Part shown: one piece after another, positions 30,346 to 41,480 of the stretch
How the letters are laid out: each line of letters begins with the position of its first letter
Position numbering within the stretch: the first letter of the stretch is position 1
Assembly: GCF_052857255.1 (NCBI RefSeq)
Contig: NC_135497.1
Span: 186,472,084-186,536,083, forward strand
Direction: 5' to 3'
Length of the DNA: 64,000 nucleotides
Source: Amblyomma americanum
Lineage: Eukaryota; Arthropoda; Arachnida; Ixodida; Ixodidae
Position numbers and translations under genes: made by a program
The notes under the pieces: generated by a model
The model's database searches: none
What the model was told of the DNA's origin: nothing
The model's input: only the letters and a program-made list of their open reading frames with translations

Positions 30346-31084
30346 TTTCAAACCGACCGTCCATCCCTTTGCTTTGACAGCATTGATGTCGGCTATGGAG
30401 GAATGAAAGAACTGAGGAGTGGCCGACAGGTCACGTTTTTTTGAAGCCGGTCGTGAGGCTCTCTCTCTCTCTCCCGCCCGTTTACCTGGCCTCCATCTCA
30501 GCGCGTTTGAGCATGCTCAACAGACGACGCCGCGGCACCCAACGTTGCTATTGGCTGCGCCGTCGACCAAAGACTCCCAGTAGTCCTTGCGAAAGCGCCT
30601 GACTTCCGGAACACTTTTCGGCGTGCAGCTCGGATAGCGAGGGCCTCTCCTGAGCTTTCCTTCCTCCATGATGTCGGCAGAAGAGTTGTCATTGGCTGGA
30701 GGATGTATAAACCTATTCCCTTTGAGGGGAAATTCGCTCAAAAACCATTTCAGTAAAATGATGCGGCAGATGAAGGAGAATATAGCAGGTGTTTTAGGGC
30801 AGCCCACCACTAATTTTTTGAAATAGTTTTTTTTAAAGTAAAGATAGACATTTTGTGGCATAGTAATACCTGTGTTATAGAAGAGGCGACTCATGTTAAA
30901 TAGTGAAGTGATTAACAGAATTCTAATAGTCAACTTTCTGGCTGTTACAGATAAGCGCCTGGTTGCAATAAGAGATTTGTAGCTCACCATTAGTAATATC
31001 CATAGAAGTTTTTAGAATTTCAAAAACACGTTTAGCTACGGTTTTAACAAATTTTGGCCATTCCTCGCGCAATTCGAAAAACGC
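30346..31084. other. Intergenic, nothing recognised
   Basis: No supported feature. Confidence 0.4.
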
Positions 31085-31700
31085 GCGCCCGTGATGCGCT
31101 CACAGCGACGTCCATCACGCGTCACTCTGTGGCGCGCATGCCACGTGACCTTCTCCCAGCGCTGCTTCTCCGTCGTCTGCACTGACGGCAGTCCAAAACA
31201 GCAAGCTTTCACAGCAGTCGCACCGGTAGCGCCATCTGTGTCAACCGGAGGAACGAGCGCTGTGCCGTTGAGCCTGTGGCGAAGTGGTTCCGCGCTTGGT
31301 TTGAAAGTGCTTTCTCGATAATTTAATCAAAAATGGGCGCAGGAAACGTTGTTTTCAGGCGACTGTCTCCTCCCCACACCATGCGTTTCTTCTAGAACAC
31401 AGTAGTCCGCAGCCTCCCTGCAAGTGGCAGAGTGCTCGTTTGTCCGGAGAGCGCGTGATGGCGCTACCGGCATCACTGCTGCGAAACCTCGCAGTTTTGG
31501 CCCACCGTTGCCGCAGACGATATAGGCTTCCAATTAATTTTGAACGAATCAAGCAAGTACCTCATCAAGATGTAATATAAAACAAAACTTACCTCCAAAT
31601 GCCATCTCGGCGCGAAATTTTGTTCGAGTTTTTCGGATTGACGCAAAAGTCGATGTGTGTGCGCTTATATACAGTATTGTGCATCTTTATCGAAAAGACT
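31085..31700. repeat. Long-inverted-repeat element X, copy without the LTR insertion
   Basis: The arm at about 31165-31275 (TCGTCTGCACTGACGGCAG, CAAAACAGCAAGCTTTC, CCGGTAGCGCCATCTG) pairs with the reverse complement of about 31412-31525 (TGATGGCGCTACCGGCATC, GCAGTTTTGG, GCCGCAGACGA). The same sequence at 8521-8635/13777-14280 is split by the Ty3 element, so this copy shows the related unoccupied site near 31262. Confidence 0.65.
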
Positions 31701-31757
31701 TCAAGAAGTTTTATCGCCTCAACCGCTGGCTCGTTTCCGGTAAAACTGAGCACAGAG

Positions 31758-32208
31758 CTTGCGTATTGTGGTAACTTTCGTCTCGTAGCAAGTTTTACAT
31801 CGATACTTGATTCAGCCGCGAATGTTGCAACTCTGTAATCGTCTGCACCGAGATCGACGAACTGAAAGCCGCATGCGCCGGATTACCGCGAAGGGAGGCA
31901 GTGGCGGCATCAAAGGACCTGCGCAGCTTGTAATGCTGGCCTTGGTATCCTTCGCGTAATGGCTCTGTCCTACGCAAACAACAGATGGCGTCACAATCGC
32001 CCTTCGGCTAGAGTGCCTGGATGCGCCCCCCCCCCCCCCCCTCCGGGCGTGCGCATCGAGGCACTCTACCTTCGGCGAAAACCCAGAGTTGGCGGCTTTT
32101 GGTTCGTCGATTTCGAGGCAGATGATTATGGGTTTACATGATGCGCGGCTGAACCAGGCAAGTACTGTTGACAAACTTACTACCAGACAAAAGTTACCGC
32201 AATACCAA
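31758..32208. repeat. Second long inverted repeat, arms about 140 bp
   Basis: The left arm 31758-31900 (TTGTGGTAACTTTCGTCT, GATTCAGCCGCGAATG, GAGATCGACGAAC) pairs imperfectly with the reverse complement of 32070-32208 (GGTTCAGCCGCGCATCATG, CGAAATCGACGAAC). The centre contains a C16 run at 32026-32041. No protein. Probably a MITE or foldback element related to X. Confidence 0.55.
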
Positions 32209-32308
32209 AGTTCTCTGAGCCCTTTCAGCGTAAACGATCCAGCCGCTGAGGCGAGAAAATTTTTAAGACTTCACGATAAAGGTGCACAACACTGTATATG
32301 TGATGAGG

Positions 32309-32456
32309 TACGACTCAGCACTGCCGCGCTTCGTCGTCATCGCTGGTGGCTAGAGCGCGAGCCGCAGACGGAAGCTGCTGCCTCCGGCTGGCCTACCGTG
32401 TCCTGCTGCGACTTGATACTGCTTCCGTTGGTCGCCGTGACCCATCAATAAATACA
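32309..32456 (+). repeat. LTR fragment of a decayed Ty3/gypsy element, direct orientation
   Basis: CACTGCCGCGCTTCGTCGTC through AATAAATACACACTTCA, directly before gag-like sequence. Its first about 120 bases recur inverted at 35653-35785. The CAATAAA near its end fits an LTR poly(A) signal. Confidence 0.65.
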
Positions 32457-32599
32457 CACTTCACTTGGTGGAGGTGCCACGGTCCTCACCTCCGACGTCG
32501 CCCTGGAGCTCCGCAGTCGTACGGTGTTCGTTCGGCGAGCCAGTAGACTCCAGCTCCGCTTCCGCCTGTCACCTGTTCTGGCACCGTACATCAACGAGA

Positions 32600-33660
32600 T
32601 CCCGCTAGCTTCTGTTGCACCTGTGACCAGGATGTCCAGGACTGGTTGTCAGCCTACGAACGGGTGAGCCGGCCCAACTGGGATGATGCTGTCAAGCTTA
32701 AAAACGTCACATTATACTTAACTGACGTTGCCAGTCTGTGATATCGGAACCACGAGTCGGACATCACCACCTGGCCTGCATTCAAGACAACCTTTGGTGA
32801 AGTATTCGGCCGTCCTGCCGTTCGCAAACTTCGTGCTGAGCAGCGTCTACGCTCGCGAGCGCAGCAGGCAGGAGAAAACTTCACAAGTTTTATCGAGGAT
32901 GAGCGTGGACTTATGCAAACGCATCCACCCGACTATGGCGGAGGAAGATAAGATTCGGCACGTCTTGAAGGGCATCGATGACGGCGCCTTCAACATGCTC
33001 ATTGCAGTCAGACTTCCATCGCGACGGTTTGGGAACTGTGCCAGAGGTTTGACGAGCTCCGAAAGCAGCGTGTTTTGTTTCGCCACCGGCTGACGCGTCG
33101 CTCGCAGGTCTGGCCTCGGACATCGAGCCCTCTTGCCTCTCAGCCGAAATCAAGCAGCGCGAGGAGGTCGCCCGTCAGCTGTCGCTGCTGCCCTGTCTAC
33201 CGGAAGCACCATCATTCCTTGCGCCGCATCTCAGGCACAAAATAGAGCGACAGGTCTCGGAAGCTCTCCCTTCCGGCCATACTCCAGCTCCTGTCGCTGC
33301 CCCGGTGCCGTTTGCTGAGGTCACCCTCAGTCCACCTGCCCCCACCGCTGCACCGCTGAGTTACCCCGATGCCTTTGAGCCCCCCCCCCCCCCCATTCTG
33401 GCGGCGCCTTGTACCTACACCGAAGCCGTGCAACGTCCAGCCCCCTTCCCGGCATATGCGTATCCTTCGCCCATAGTGCGCTCGCCTCACACTTTTGCTA
33501 GACCTGCGCCGCCGCCTGCAGCCCCATGGCGCACGTCGGACAACCGCCCCATATGCTTTGCTTGCGGCATACCCGAACACGTCGCACGCCTTTGCCGACG
33601 CCGAATGCCGCTGTCCGTCCCTGCACCACGTGCGATGTCTGTTGTGCCTTGGAAGGGGAA
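32600..33660 (+). pseudogene. Ty3/gypsy gag remnant
   Basis: Fragments in changing frames: DWLSAYERVSRPNWDDAVKL, FGRPAVRKLRAEQRLRSRAQ, MAEEDKIRHVLKGIDDGAF, a Pro-rich linker with a poly-C tract, then a zinc knuckle CFACGIPEHVARLC near 33555. These are capsid and nucleocapsid parts of a Gag different from the one at 9.5 kb. Confidence 0.75.
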
Positions 33661-34059
33661 CAACACTGTAGCCGAGGTGTATCAAGAACTCAGGTTTAAT
33701 GTCAGCCGGCCGTCAGACCGCGCGTCCCGCTGGTCGACGACTGCCCGTGCAAACCAGCACGCCATGCACTTATATCGGGATACAGACAGGCGAGGGGGCG
33801 GTGTCCAAACACCGGCACGTGGCCATGAGTTCGCCGTTTGCTTATCGTGATACAAACGCTACAATGTCCTATTCAGCAGTCCAGCGTTCCGTCGGGGCCG
33901 CCGCCAGAGCCTTCTGCTCATCAGGCCTTCCTCTCCCGTCGCTCACCTTCATCTCGCCGCCGCTTCATTTCGCCCATGCGCCGCCGACTTCCCTCCCTTT
34001 GCCGAGCCGGGAAACTAACCGCTGCAGTTTCCGAGGCACGAACTGCGTATTCGTCTGAA

Positions 34060-35650
34060 CGTGAAGCTCCCCGCGAACGTTATTGCCGTTACCGTTGAAG
34101 GTGTTTAGACGCTTGCCCTCGTAGACATTAGCGCCGCCGTATCTGTTATTAGTAAAAAAACTCTGTCGCTCTCTTCGCAAGGTGACGACTCCTCTTTCCG
34201 GCCTGTCGCTGCGTACCGTCATCGCACAGAATCTCCAGCCGACAGCTCTCTGCACTGCCCGAGTTGTAACTGCCAACGCTATGTCCTCGCCTCTATCGTC
34301 CTCACTATCGCTATCGTCCTCGCCTCTTGTTCTCATGAAGACATTCTCGGCTCGGATTTCCTGTTCCAGCACCATGGCCTGATTGACTGCGCCCGTCATC
34401 AGGTCGAACTGTCCGTGCCGTGTGTTCTGCCATCCTCTACCGTGCTTGATGAGACGAGTCCTCGTGCTGCTAAAAAGCTCCTCGTCGCTCATGACACCAC
34501 TAATTCACCCGTTAGCGCTGTTCTTGTTCGCCTCTCTGCCACTTCTGCCGCTAAGGCTACAGTTTTGTTTTTGCCTTCCGACGTTGTTTCCCGCCGCCGC
34601 CACGCATCGCTGCCCTTCGTGGTGCTTGACCTGCGAAATGGTACCAGCACACTTCTGGTGATCAATACTCTCTCGTCTCCCGTCACAGTGCTTCGCGGGG
34701 AGTGCGTTGACCGTATTGAGCCCGTGGACCTACTCTTCGACATTGACGCGGTCGCACATTCGCCTGCTTGCCAAGTTGAAGTCTTGGCCCCTACTCGTGC
34801 GGCTTTCGACCCGCTTCAGCGTGATATCTTCAACCGTTCTGTTGACAGCGCCCTCGAGCCGCGCCGCCGCAAGTATCTTCTTGATCTGCTGCACCACTTC
34901 GGTTCCTCGTTCGACACGCCGTCAGCTTCCTTGGGTTGAACGACGACTGTCTCCCACCACATCGACACCGGCCCTCACCCACCTCCCCTCCAACGCCCGC
35001 ACCGTGTCACCTACAGAGCGTAGTGTCATTGCCGAATAAGTCCACGACATGCTCCACCGCGGTGTTGTTCAGGAGTCCAGCAGTCCATGGTCGTCCCCTG
35101 TTGTCCTTGTGAAGAAAAATGATGGGTCTATTCACTTCTGCGTGGACTATCGCCGCTTCAACAAAATTAAATGTCGGGATGTGTACCTGCTCCCACGCAT
35201 CGATGATGCGTTAGACTGTTTGCAAGGCGCAGAATTCTTTTCCTCCCACGATTTACGCACCGGGTATTGGCAGGTTCGCATGGCCGCGGCTGATCGCGCA
35301 AAGAGCGCCTTCGTCACCCAGGACGGGCTCTACGAATTCAACGTTACGCCATTCGGCTTCTGCAACGCCGCAGCGACGTTCGAAAGAATGATGGACAACG
35401 TGCTGCGTGGCCTCAAACGGAATATCTACCTTTGTTATCTGGACGACGTTGTCATCTTCCCCCCTGGTTTTCCCACCCATCTCAGTCGTCCCTGCCATGT
35501 CGTGACCTGCCTTACAGGCGCCGACTGCCAACTAAACCTGAAAAAAAAGTCACTTCGGCGGACGAAAGCCCACCATCCTAGGCCACCATGTCGTGTGCAA
35601 AGACGGAGTTCTACCGGATCCCGACAAGCTGCGAGCCGTTGCTGACTTCT
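34060..35650 (+). pseudogene. Ty3/gypsy protease-RT remnant
   Basis: A degenerate protease (ALVDISAAVSVIS in place of a D-T/S-G-A motif) and a linker with VVLDLRNGTSTLLVINTLSS. Then an RT with SSPWSSPVVLVKKNDGS, CVDYRRFNKI, SSHDLRTGYWQVRM, FGFCNAAATFERMMD and CYLDDVVIF. It ends after a frameshifted GVLPDPDKLRAVADF. Several stops lie before the RT. The RT block itself (35049-35450) is open. Confidence 0.85.
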
Positions 35651-35652
35651 TT

Positions 35653-35785
35653 CAAAGTAGGCAGTATTAAGTCGCAACAGGACAGGATATGCCAGCCGGA
35701 GGCAGCAGCTTCAGTCCGCGACTCGCGCTCGAGCCACCAGCGAGGACGACGAAGCGCGGCAGTGCTGAGTCGTCCTCATCCCCCC
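35653..35785 (-). repeat. Inverted LTR fragment at the 3' side of the decayed element
   Basis: The reverse complement matches 32309-32430 (CACTGCCGCGCTTCGTCGTC, GAAGCTGCTGCCTCCGGCTGG, CGACTT-ATACTGC). An LTR in opposite orientation cannot come from simple insertion, so a rearrangement is implied. It is followed by a poly-C tract. Confidence 0.75.
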
Positions 35786-36189
35786 CCCCCCCTCCCCCCG
35801 CTACGCGCACACACGCACGCAAGCACCCTTTTACCTGCAGGATAACGTATTAGAAAGTAGAAGAAAGGGCAATCACTGGCACTTCGCCTGGGATCTGCTG
35901 TACTAAATTACACCAGAAACTGTTTTAATTGATAATCGTTCGGTATTATCAAAACTTCCTGAACAGTTATAGTTAACGTCATTAATGACACTATGAGTTC
36001 CTGAATTAGTTGCCGGGTGCAGAGACACGGCACAGGACATTCCACTCCGCCACCTGCAAGGTGGCAAGCGGCAGTTGGTAAGGCGGAGAGAGATAAATCC
36101 CTCTCCTTTTATAGGGGAAAGGATGTAGAGACCATCTCCCTCGGGAAGAAAGCTATCACCTGTGTAGGCTAGCATATAGAAGAGCCAGC
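35786..36189. other. Intergenic, nothing recognised
   Basis: C-rich tract, then unremarkable sequence with a small GCCACCTGCAAGGTGGC palindrome near 36048. Confidence 0.4.
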
Positions 36190-36420
36190 TGCGACGTGCC
36201 ACCTCCCATGGTTGGCAGGTGGTAGAGTGGAGAGGATTCCAAGAGAAACCTAGTGTAGCAGGGGGCGGCAGAAAGTTGATCGGATGAGATTAAGAAGTTT
36301 GCGGGGAAAGGGTGGGCTCTGCTGGCATAGGGCATGATCAGTTGAGATATGGGAGAAGCCTTTGCCCTGCAGTGTGAGTAGTCAGACTGGTGATGATGAC
36401 GATGAAAACGGAGAGAGGGA
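36190..36420 (+). pseudogene. RTE-like LINE 3' end
   Basis: A degraded C-terminus (FQEKPSVAGGGRKLIG, then GRSLCPAV) and the tail CCTTTGCCCTGCAGTG..TAGTCAGACTGGTGATGATGA. This tail resembles the end of the better copy at 39840-40442. Confidence 0.55.
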
Positions 36421-37984
36421 ACTCCTTTTCTCCACTGTTATGGTATGCGTGGTCGTGCATGGTTGCTTGCAACGAGGTTCTAATGCTATAGCACTGTCAC
36501 AGCTATTGTTAATTAGATGGTCATGACGTCACAAGTAGGGATGAAATCTCACGAGGCATGCAAAAACTGCTGCATAATCATTGATTCCTCATTTTAATTC
36601 GCTTCAACTCTTACGCTAGCCTGGATCAGGAGCCGGAATGACAGGAAGTAAACAGACAGCTATTGCAGGATCGTTTAACCTCTTGTGGCATGAAGCTTGC
36701 TTGTGACGTTATAACCACCGTTACACTGCTAAAACGAAAATAACATTGTAAAAACAATTAAGTTATAAATCATTTGTCAGGTTCGCCTCGGAATACATTT
36801 TTACTGACGTCTTCTGCGTAATTAAAAAAAAGAACACACACGATGAATCTTCTTTTAATAACAGTTACTGGATATCGGGCATTTGTTCATGAATATTGTG
36901 CACAATAATAGCAGAAATATGATTAAATGTCCTAATTCATTTTAAAAGCTCCCAGGTTGCCCAAGGTTTTCTAAACGCCTTTCTGAACTTTTTGCTTAAG
37001 GCTAACTTCAGCACTACCAGAATGCTGGCGGCACTGCAGTTTTCGCAGGTCATCAAATTTTAGGTCGTTAGGGGGTTTTACAATGTGAGTATATACCCGC
37101 ATGTTTAAATTTCTGCGCCGCTACGTTCTGGACCAGGGCTGGTGCGAAAACGTTTTTTTTTTTTTTTGAGGTCATTAGGTGGTCAAGCGAAGCACTGTGC
37201 GAAAGCCGCAAGCACCGTGAAGATAGCGTCGTTGGGGTGGCAGATGAACTCGAGAAATGAAAGCCTCCCGATATTGACCACTCTCATTTCGCACGCGCTG
37301 ACAGCACCGCCAGAATCCTTAGCAGTTACGTACAAGGTATGCCGCAAGGTTATCGCAGAGTTTCCGAAAACCTTGTATATGAGGGCGGATGATTCGTACT
37401 GAAGATAAAGATGGCTACGGTCTGGCCAGGCAGTGGACCGTCTCAGGAAAGGCGGAATTCAACACTGAGGCCGATGGAAATGCGTCCGCTTTCTACGACA
37501 GTCCATCGGCATATCCACACCCACGCACGCCCGTCTGGAGGAGACAGTCGAGATCGCTTGTGTACCAGGCCAGAATCCGGGGGTGCCTAATATAGCTTCG
37601 TGCCGACGCTAAACTGGCGCGACCGTCAAGCCTGCATTAAAACGCCGCTCCTTCAAAGGCGACCGCCTGCGGAGCCGATCGGCCGGAGCTCCATACACGA
37701 GGCACCTGCAGCTGAAACCCGCAGTTTTCGGTGCCACAGGCAGGGAAAATAAAATGAAAGGAGGGAAAGACCGACCAGTAGGTTAGCAAGCTGGCGCCCG
37801 CTCTTTCCCTTCAGGATCCCACTTCGCGTGGCCGTCGAGTCGCGCGCACTTTCGCGCCACGAGCTCATCCGCACGAGCCCGGATGTTCTAAATTGAAGAT
37901 GCCCAGCAGGGCTCCCGGCACGTTCATAGGGGGCGCCCCGATTCAAAGGCACCCGTATAGTTGCGTGCATCTGAGGTGGCGCTG
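36421..37984. other. Intergenic, nothing recognised
   Basis: No supported feature. Confidence 0.4.
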
Positions 37985-38545
37985 ATTTCTCTGGGAGAAT
38001 GAGCTGACGCACGGCATTGTGTACCTACATCATTTGGATACTGCCGTGGGCCACTGTATAACATTTCAGTGGATACCAGCTCACTGTGGCATTCCAACCA
38101 ACGAAAGAGCAGATGAAGTGGCAGGAAAATGTCTACAGCGTCAGGAGTACAAGAGGATTTTCTTCATAAAAGCGGATGCGTCCCATCTGACCAAAAGATA
38201 TGCCTATGGAGAGAAAAAAAGGATCGACTCTGGAACTCCCGTCACACCGTTATTCGGTTCTTCACTCAGTCGACCCACATCACAAATCTAGACTACCACC
38301 CAGTTTTCCGCACCCTCTGGAAACTGTTCATCATTGTCTCCGTCTCAACGCCGCATTTGCAAACAGCTTGCGGGGCCGTTTCGGACAAGCGAACAGTCCG
38401 CATTGCGACAGCTGCGGCTCAATAGCACCAGCACAACATATTCCGTTTCAATGGCCAGCGCATGTCGACAAGCGTGCGTTCTATGGAGATTGTGTGGAGC
38501 CGCTCACCCGAATGCTTATACCAGTGGTCTCCGTGTGTTAGGTCT
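37985..38545 (+). pseudogene. LINE ORF2 fragment: RNase H and C-terminal knuckle (I/Jockey-type)
   Basis: ITFQWIPAHCGIPTNERADE is the RNase H signature of I-group LINEs. After a frameshift, LHRLRLNAAF-like and ANSPHCDSCGSIAPAQHI give the C-terminal Cys-His knuckle. The RT is missing. Confidence 0.75.
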
Positions 38546-39470
38546 CTTAGCATGCTTTACGCAGCAGAGACGTGCAATCAACTTTTAGTGCGAAAGCACT
38601 GCTTCCCTAGCAAAGCTGAAAAACTCGACGTATGTCGGAAGCCACAACCTTTGAAGTTTGACCCTTGACCTTGAAATTTGACCTTGATCTTCCATGCGGT
38701 TGCCTTTGAAGCGGTGTTGCCTCCAGTGCATTGGCGCGTGCTACTCATGTTAACTGCGTTGAAAACCTACCATTTTTTTATTTACCTACTTAGATGACGT
38801 TGGCCTACTCGACAAATTGTAATTTCTCCGTAAATCTCACCATTACGCGCTCTCCATTCTTCATGCAGTGAGCTTGGTCATCTTTGTAGGACATTGCATT
38901 TAATTACTTAAGATCTCGTAGCATTACTCCAATATCTCCGTAAATATCACCATTATGGAATTTTTGTTGCAGCGAACTTTGTCATCACCTTTGTACGATA
39001 TGGCACTTCACCATTTAATATCTCGCATCGCTACTAATTGATGCAACTCAGCCCAGATTCAATGCCGATTTATTTAGATTTTTTCCGTTACAACTTTTTC
39101 CTTTGCTTCTTTATTTCATAATTTTCTGCGCCTCTCTCCTTCCTTCTTTCTATTACCCAATTCTCTTCCACACGGAGAGTAGCATGTCATCGAATTTTTC
39201 ATGCCGGCTAAAATCTCTGCTTTACAAAAAATGGCTTTTCTCTTACACGCGTACACAGTCTGTTGCTATCGCATGGCGACTTGCCCGCGCAGTCGCGACT
39301 CGGGCCGACCCTTATCTGTGACGAGGAAGCGAATAAAACGAAGAGGTGCAAAGTCCGGGTTACATGCGACGTTCTTTTTTTTTTTTTTCCGACGAAGCTC
39401 GCGAAGCAGAAAGCGCGGCGGCGGCGCAACGCCCGGTTGGAGATGCAGGGAGCGAAGAAGCAGCTGGCGC
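38546..39470. other. Intergenic with a 110-bp imperfect tandem duplication (38825-39044)
   Basis: TCTCCGTAAATCTCACCATTA at 38825 recurs as TCTCCGTAAATATCACCATTA at 38935, with matching blocks after each. No gene. Confidence 0.5.
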
Positions 39471-39474
39471 CATC

Positions 39475-39625
39475 GGGTATCCCTCGACGCGAAAGCAGAT
39501 GTGATCAACAAGTGGAAAATGCCACTGAGCGAAGAGGTCTGCAGGAGCAGCTATGCTCAGTGTTTTGTTGAAATCGCGAATGTGTTCAGTTCGAAGCCAT
39601 TGTATAAATTGTAGCACGCGTGCAT
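39475..39625. repeat. Dispersed repeat Q, copy 2
   Basis: Partner of 19150-19290, directly followed by repeat S copy 2. Confidence 0.5.
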
Positions 39626-39810
39626 AGGCCTATAAGAATTTGCGTGCTCGATTGTATGACATCGCGTACCTTGGGATGCCCGCTCAGCCGCGGATACCAG
39701 CGGCGCGGTTTACTTCAACACCTTTCGCTTCAGCGAGGAAACAAATACAGACATTTCGATCTTAGATTAGGTCGTGTGCTGTAAAAAAAGCGGCATTTCA
39801 TGCTTGATGC
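39605..39810. repeat. Dispersed repeat S, copy 2
   Basis: Partner of 25198-25410. Confidence 0.6.
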
Positions 39811-39811
39811 C

Positions 39812-39838
39812 GTTCCCTTGCTGTTCTAGCAAGGGAAC
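39812..39838. repeat. Perfect hairpin, 11-bp arms, 5-base loop
   Basis: GTTCCCTTGCT, loop GTTCT, AGCAAGGGAAC. It lies exactly between repeat S and the LINE fragment. Confidence 0.8.
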
Positions 39839-39839
39839 A

Positions 39840-40442
39840 GCACTTCACAACTGGAAGCGAGGTGCTGGAAGTGGTAAAGGAATACGTCCACTTAGGGCAG
39901 GTAGTGACAGTTGATCCGGATCATGAGAGGGAAATAACTAGAAGGATAAGAATGGAAGGTTCTCTCAGATCATGAATGGCAGTTTACCAATATTCCTCAA
40001 AAGAAAAGTGCACAACAGCTGTATCTTACCGGTACTCTCCAACGGGACAAAAACGTGGAGGCTAACGAAAAAGTTTCAGCTTAAGTTAAGGACAACGCAG
40101 CGAGCTGTGGAAAGAAAAAGGATAGGTGTAACGTTAAGAGACCGGAAGCGGGCAGAGTGGGTGAGGGAACAAACACGGGTTAATGACATCCTAGTCGAAA
40201 TCAAGAGGAAGAGATGGGCTTGGGCAGGGCATGTGACGCGAATGCAAGATAACCGCTGGTGCTTAAGGATAACGGAGTGGATTACAAGAGAAGGGGATCG
40301 TAGCAGAGGGTGTCAGAAGGTTAGGTGGGCGGATGAGACCACGAAGTTTGCAGGCATAGGGTGGGCGCAGCTGGCAAAGCACACGGTTAATTGGAGAGAC
40401 ATGGGAGAGGCCTTTGCCCTGCAGTGGGTTCAGTCAGGCTGA
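39840..40442 (+). pseudogene. RTE-like LINE ORF2 C-terminal fragment
   Basis: RT thumb-side remnants (EVVKEYVHLGQVVTVDPDHE) are followed after a frameshift by an open frame with SNGTKTWRLTKKFQ, ERKRIGVTLRDRKRAEWVRE, WAWAGHVTRMQDNRW and a terminal MGEAFALQW. It ends at a natural stop and a GATGATG tail. This order is typical of the end of RTE-clade-like endonuclease-reverse transcriptases. Confidence 0.8.
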
Positions 40443-41204
40443 TGATGGTGCTTTTATTTTCATGATAAGCACATTTCCGTGCCCATACCACCACCTCCCT
40501 CGTCGGCCATGGCGACCTAGGCGGTGGCGGGATTTTCTTTCGACGCTGGGCGTCGAGTGCGCGTCGTCGGGCGAAAATCGCCGACTTTCCGCCGCAGAAT
40601 CGCTCCGTGTATCCCGGCTTTCAAAGCGAAACGCCTGTACATTAACGTGAAGGGAGGCTTTACATTTTTTTCTCTGGTTGCAGTGCCATGGCCTGATTGG
40701 GGTCCTTTCATTTTCTGATATATCAGAGGCAGGAACACGTGGTCATTCTATCGCAGTTCAGCCAAAAAGCGTTGGTAAGTATGCACTAGGTGGGAAGAAA
40801 GTTTGAAGCACCGTGCATAGTAAAGAAGTGGGCAGTTATATATAGCCTGCCCACCACTTTCGAAACATCTAAAGTTTTGAAAGCACAAAGAACAACCGTA
40901 CACGTTGGCGTTTTTTAAAAATATAATAATGTTGAAGTTACGTACGGCCAGAGTTTTGTGGGGTATGATTCCCATTAATCCTTTGACGGTCATAACAGCA
41001 CATGTACGGCGGCGGTCAATTGTGTTTTCAAGCACCACTCTGAAAGTAGAGGCTTATGACAGCTATTTTATTCTGAGACACAAATTAAAAATATTGGCCA
41101 CGGGGGCTCCTTTTCGACCGTCATAAGGTCAATATCGTCCCTTCCTTTTGTGGCATCCAAGTTGTTCCTTCAAAACACTTGTTGCCTGAACGCCCGCGTA
41201 AGAA
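40443..41204. other. Intergenic; repeat T copy 2 at 40540-40625
   Basis: Apart from the block shared with 26550-26715 nothing is recognised. Confidence 0.4.
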
Positions 41205-41480
41205 TGTTGTATACAGCAGCGCCTCGTTAGTACGACCCTTGTTAATATGGATGGCTCGAATTATGAACCATTTTTCTGGAGATCAAATTTTTCCAATGCT
41301 TTTACGCCTCTTTAACATCTCACTGTCCGGACAACGGACAGATGGAAAATGCAGAGTCCATTGGGGTTCATGTATTTTTTGCAGCGTTAATATGGACAGC
41401 GATGAGAAAAAAAAAGATATTTACTGCCCCAAACAGATGCTTCAATTTCTACGTTTTGATTGCAGACGACCAGAGAAACG
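41205..41480. repeat. Dispersed repeat P, copy 2
   Basis: Partner of 16334-16700. It begins TATACAGCAGCGCCTCGTTAG, resembling a pogo/Tigger-type terminus. Confidence 0.55.

Larger units (their letters stand above)
32457..35652 (+). mobile_element. Decayed Ty3/gypsy element, truncated inside pol
   Basis: Ordered remnants of gag, protease and RT follow the LTR fragment. Stops and frameshifts interrupt each. The sequence stops being element-like at about 35652, after the RT, where an inverted LTR fragment begins. RNase H, integrase and the proper 3' LTR are missing. Confidence 0.82.

Noticed and set aside
33305..33850. Pro-rich ORF as a host gene
   Set aside because: It lies in the gag linker and zinc-knuckle region of the decayed gypsy element and is interrupted in every direction.
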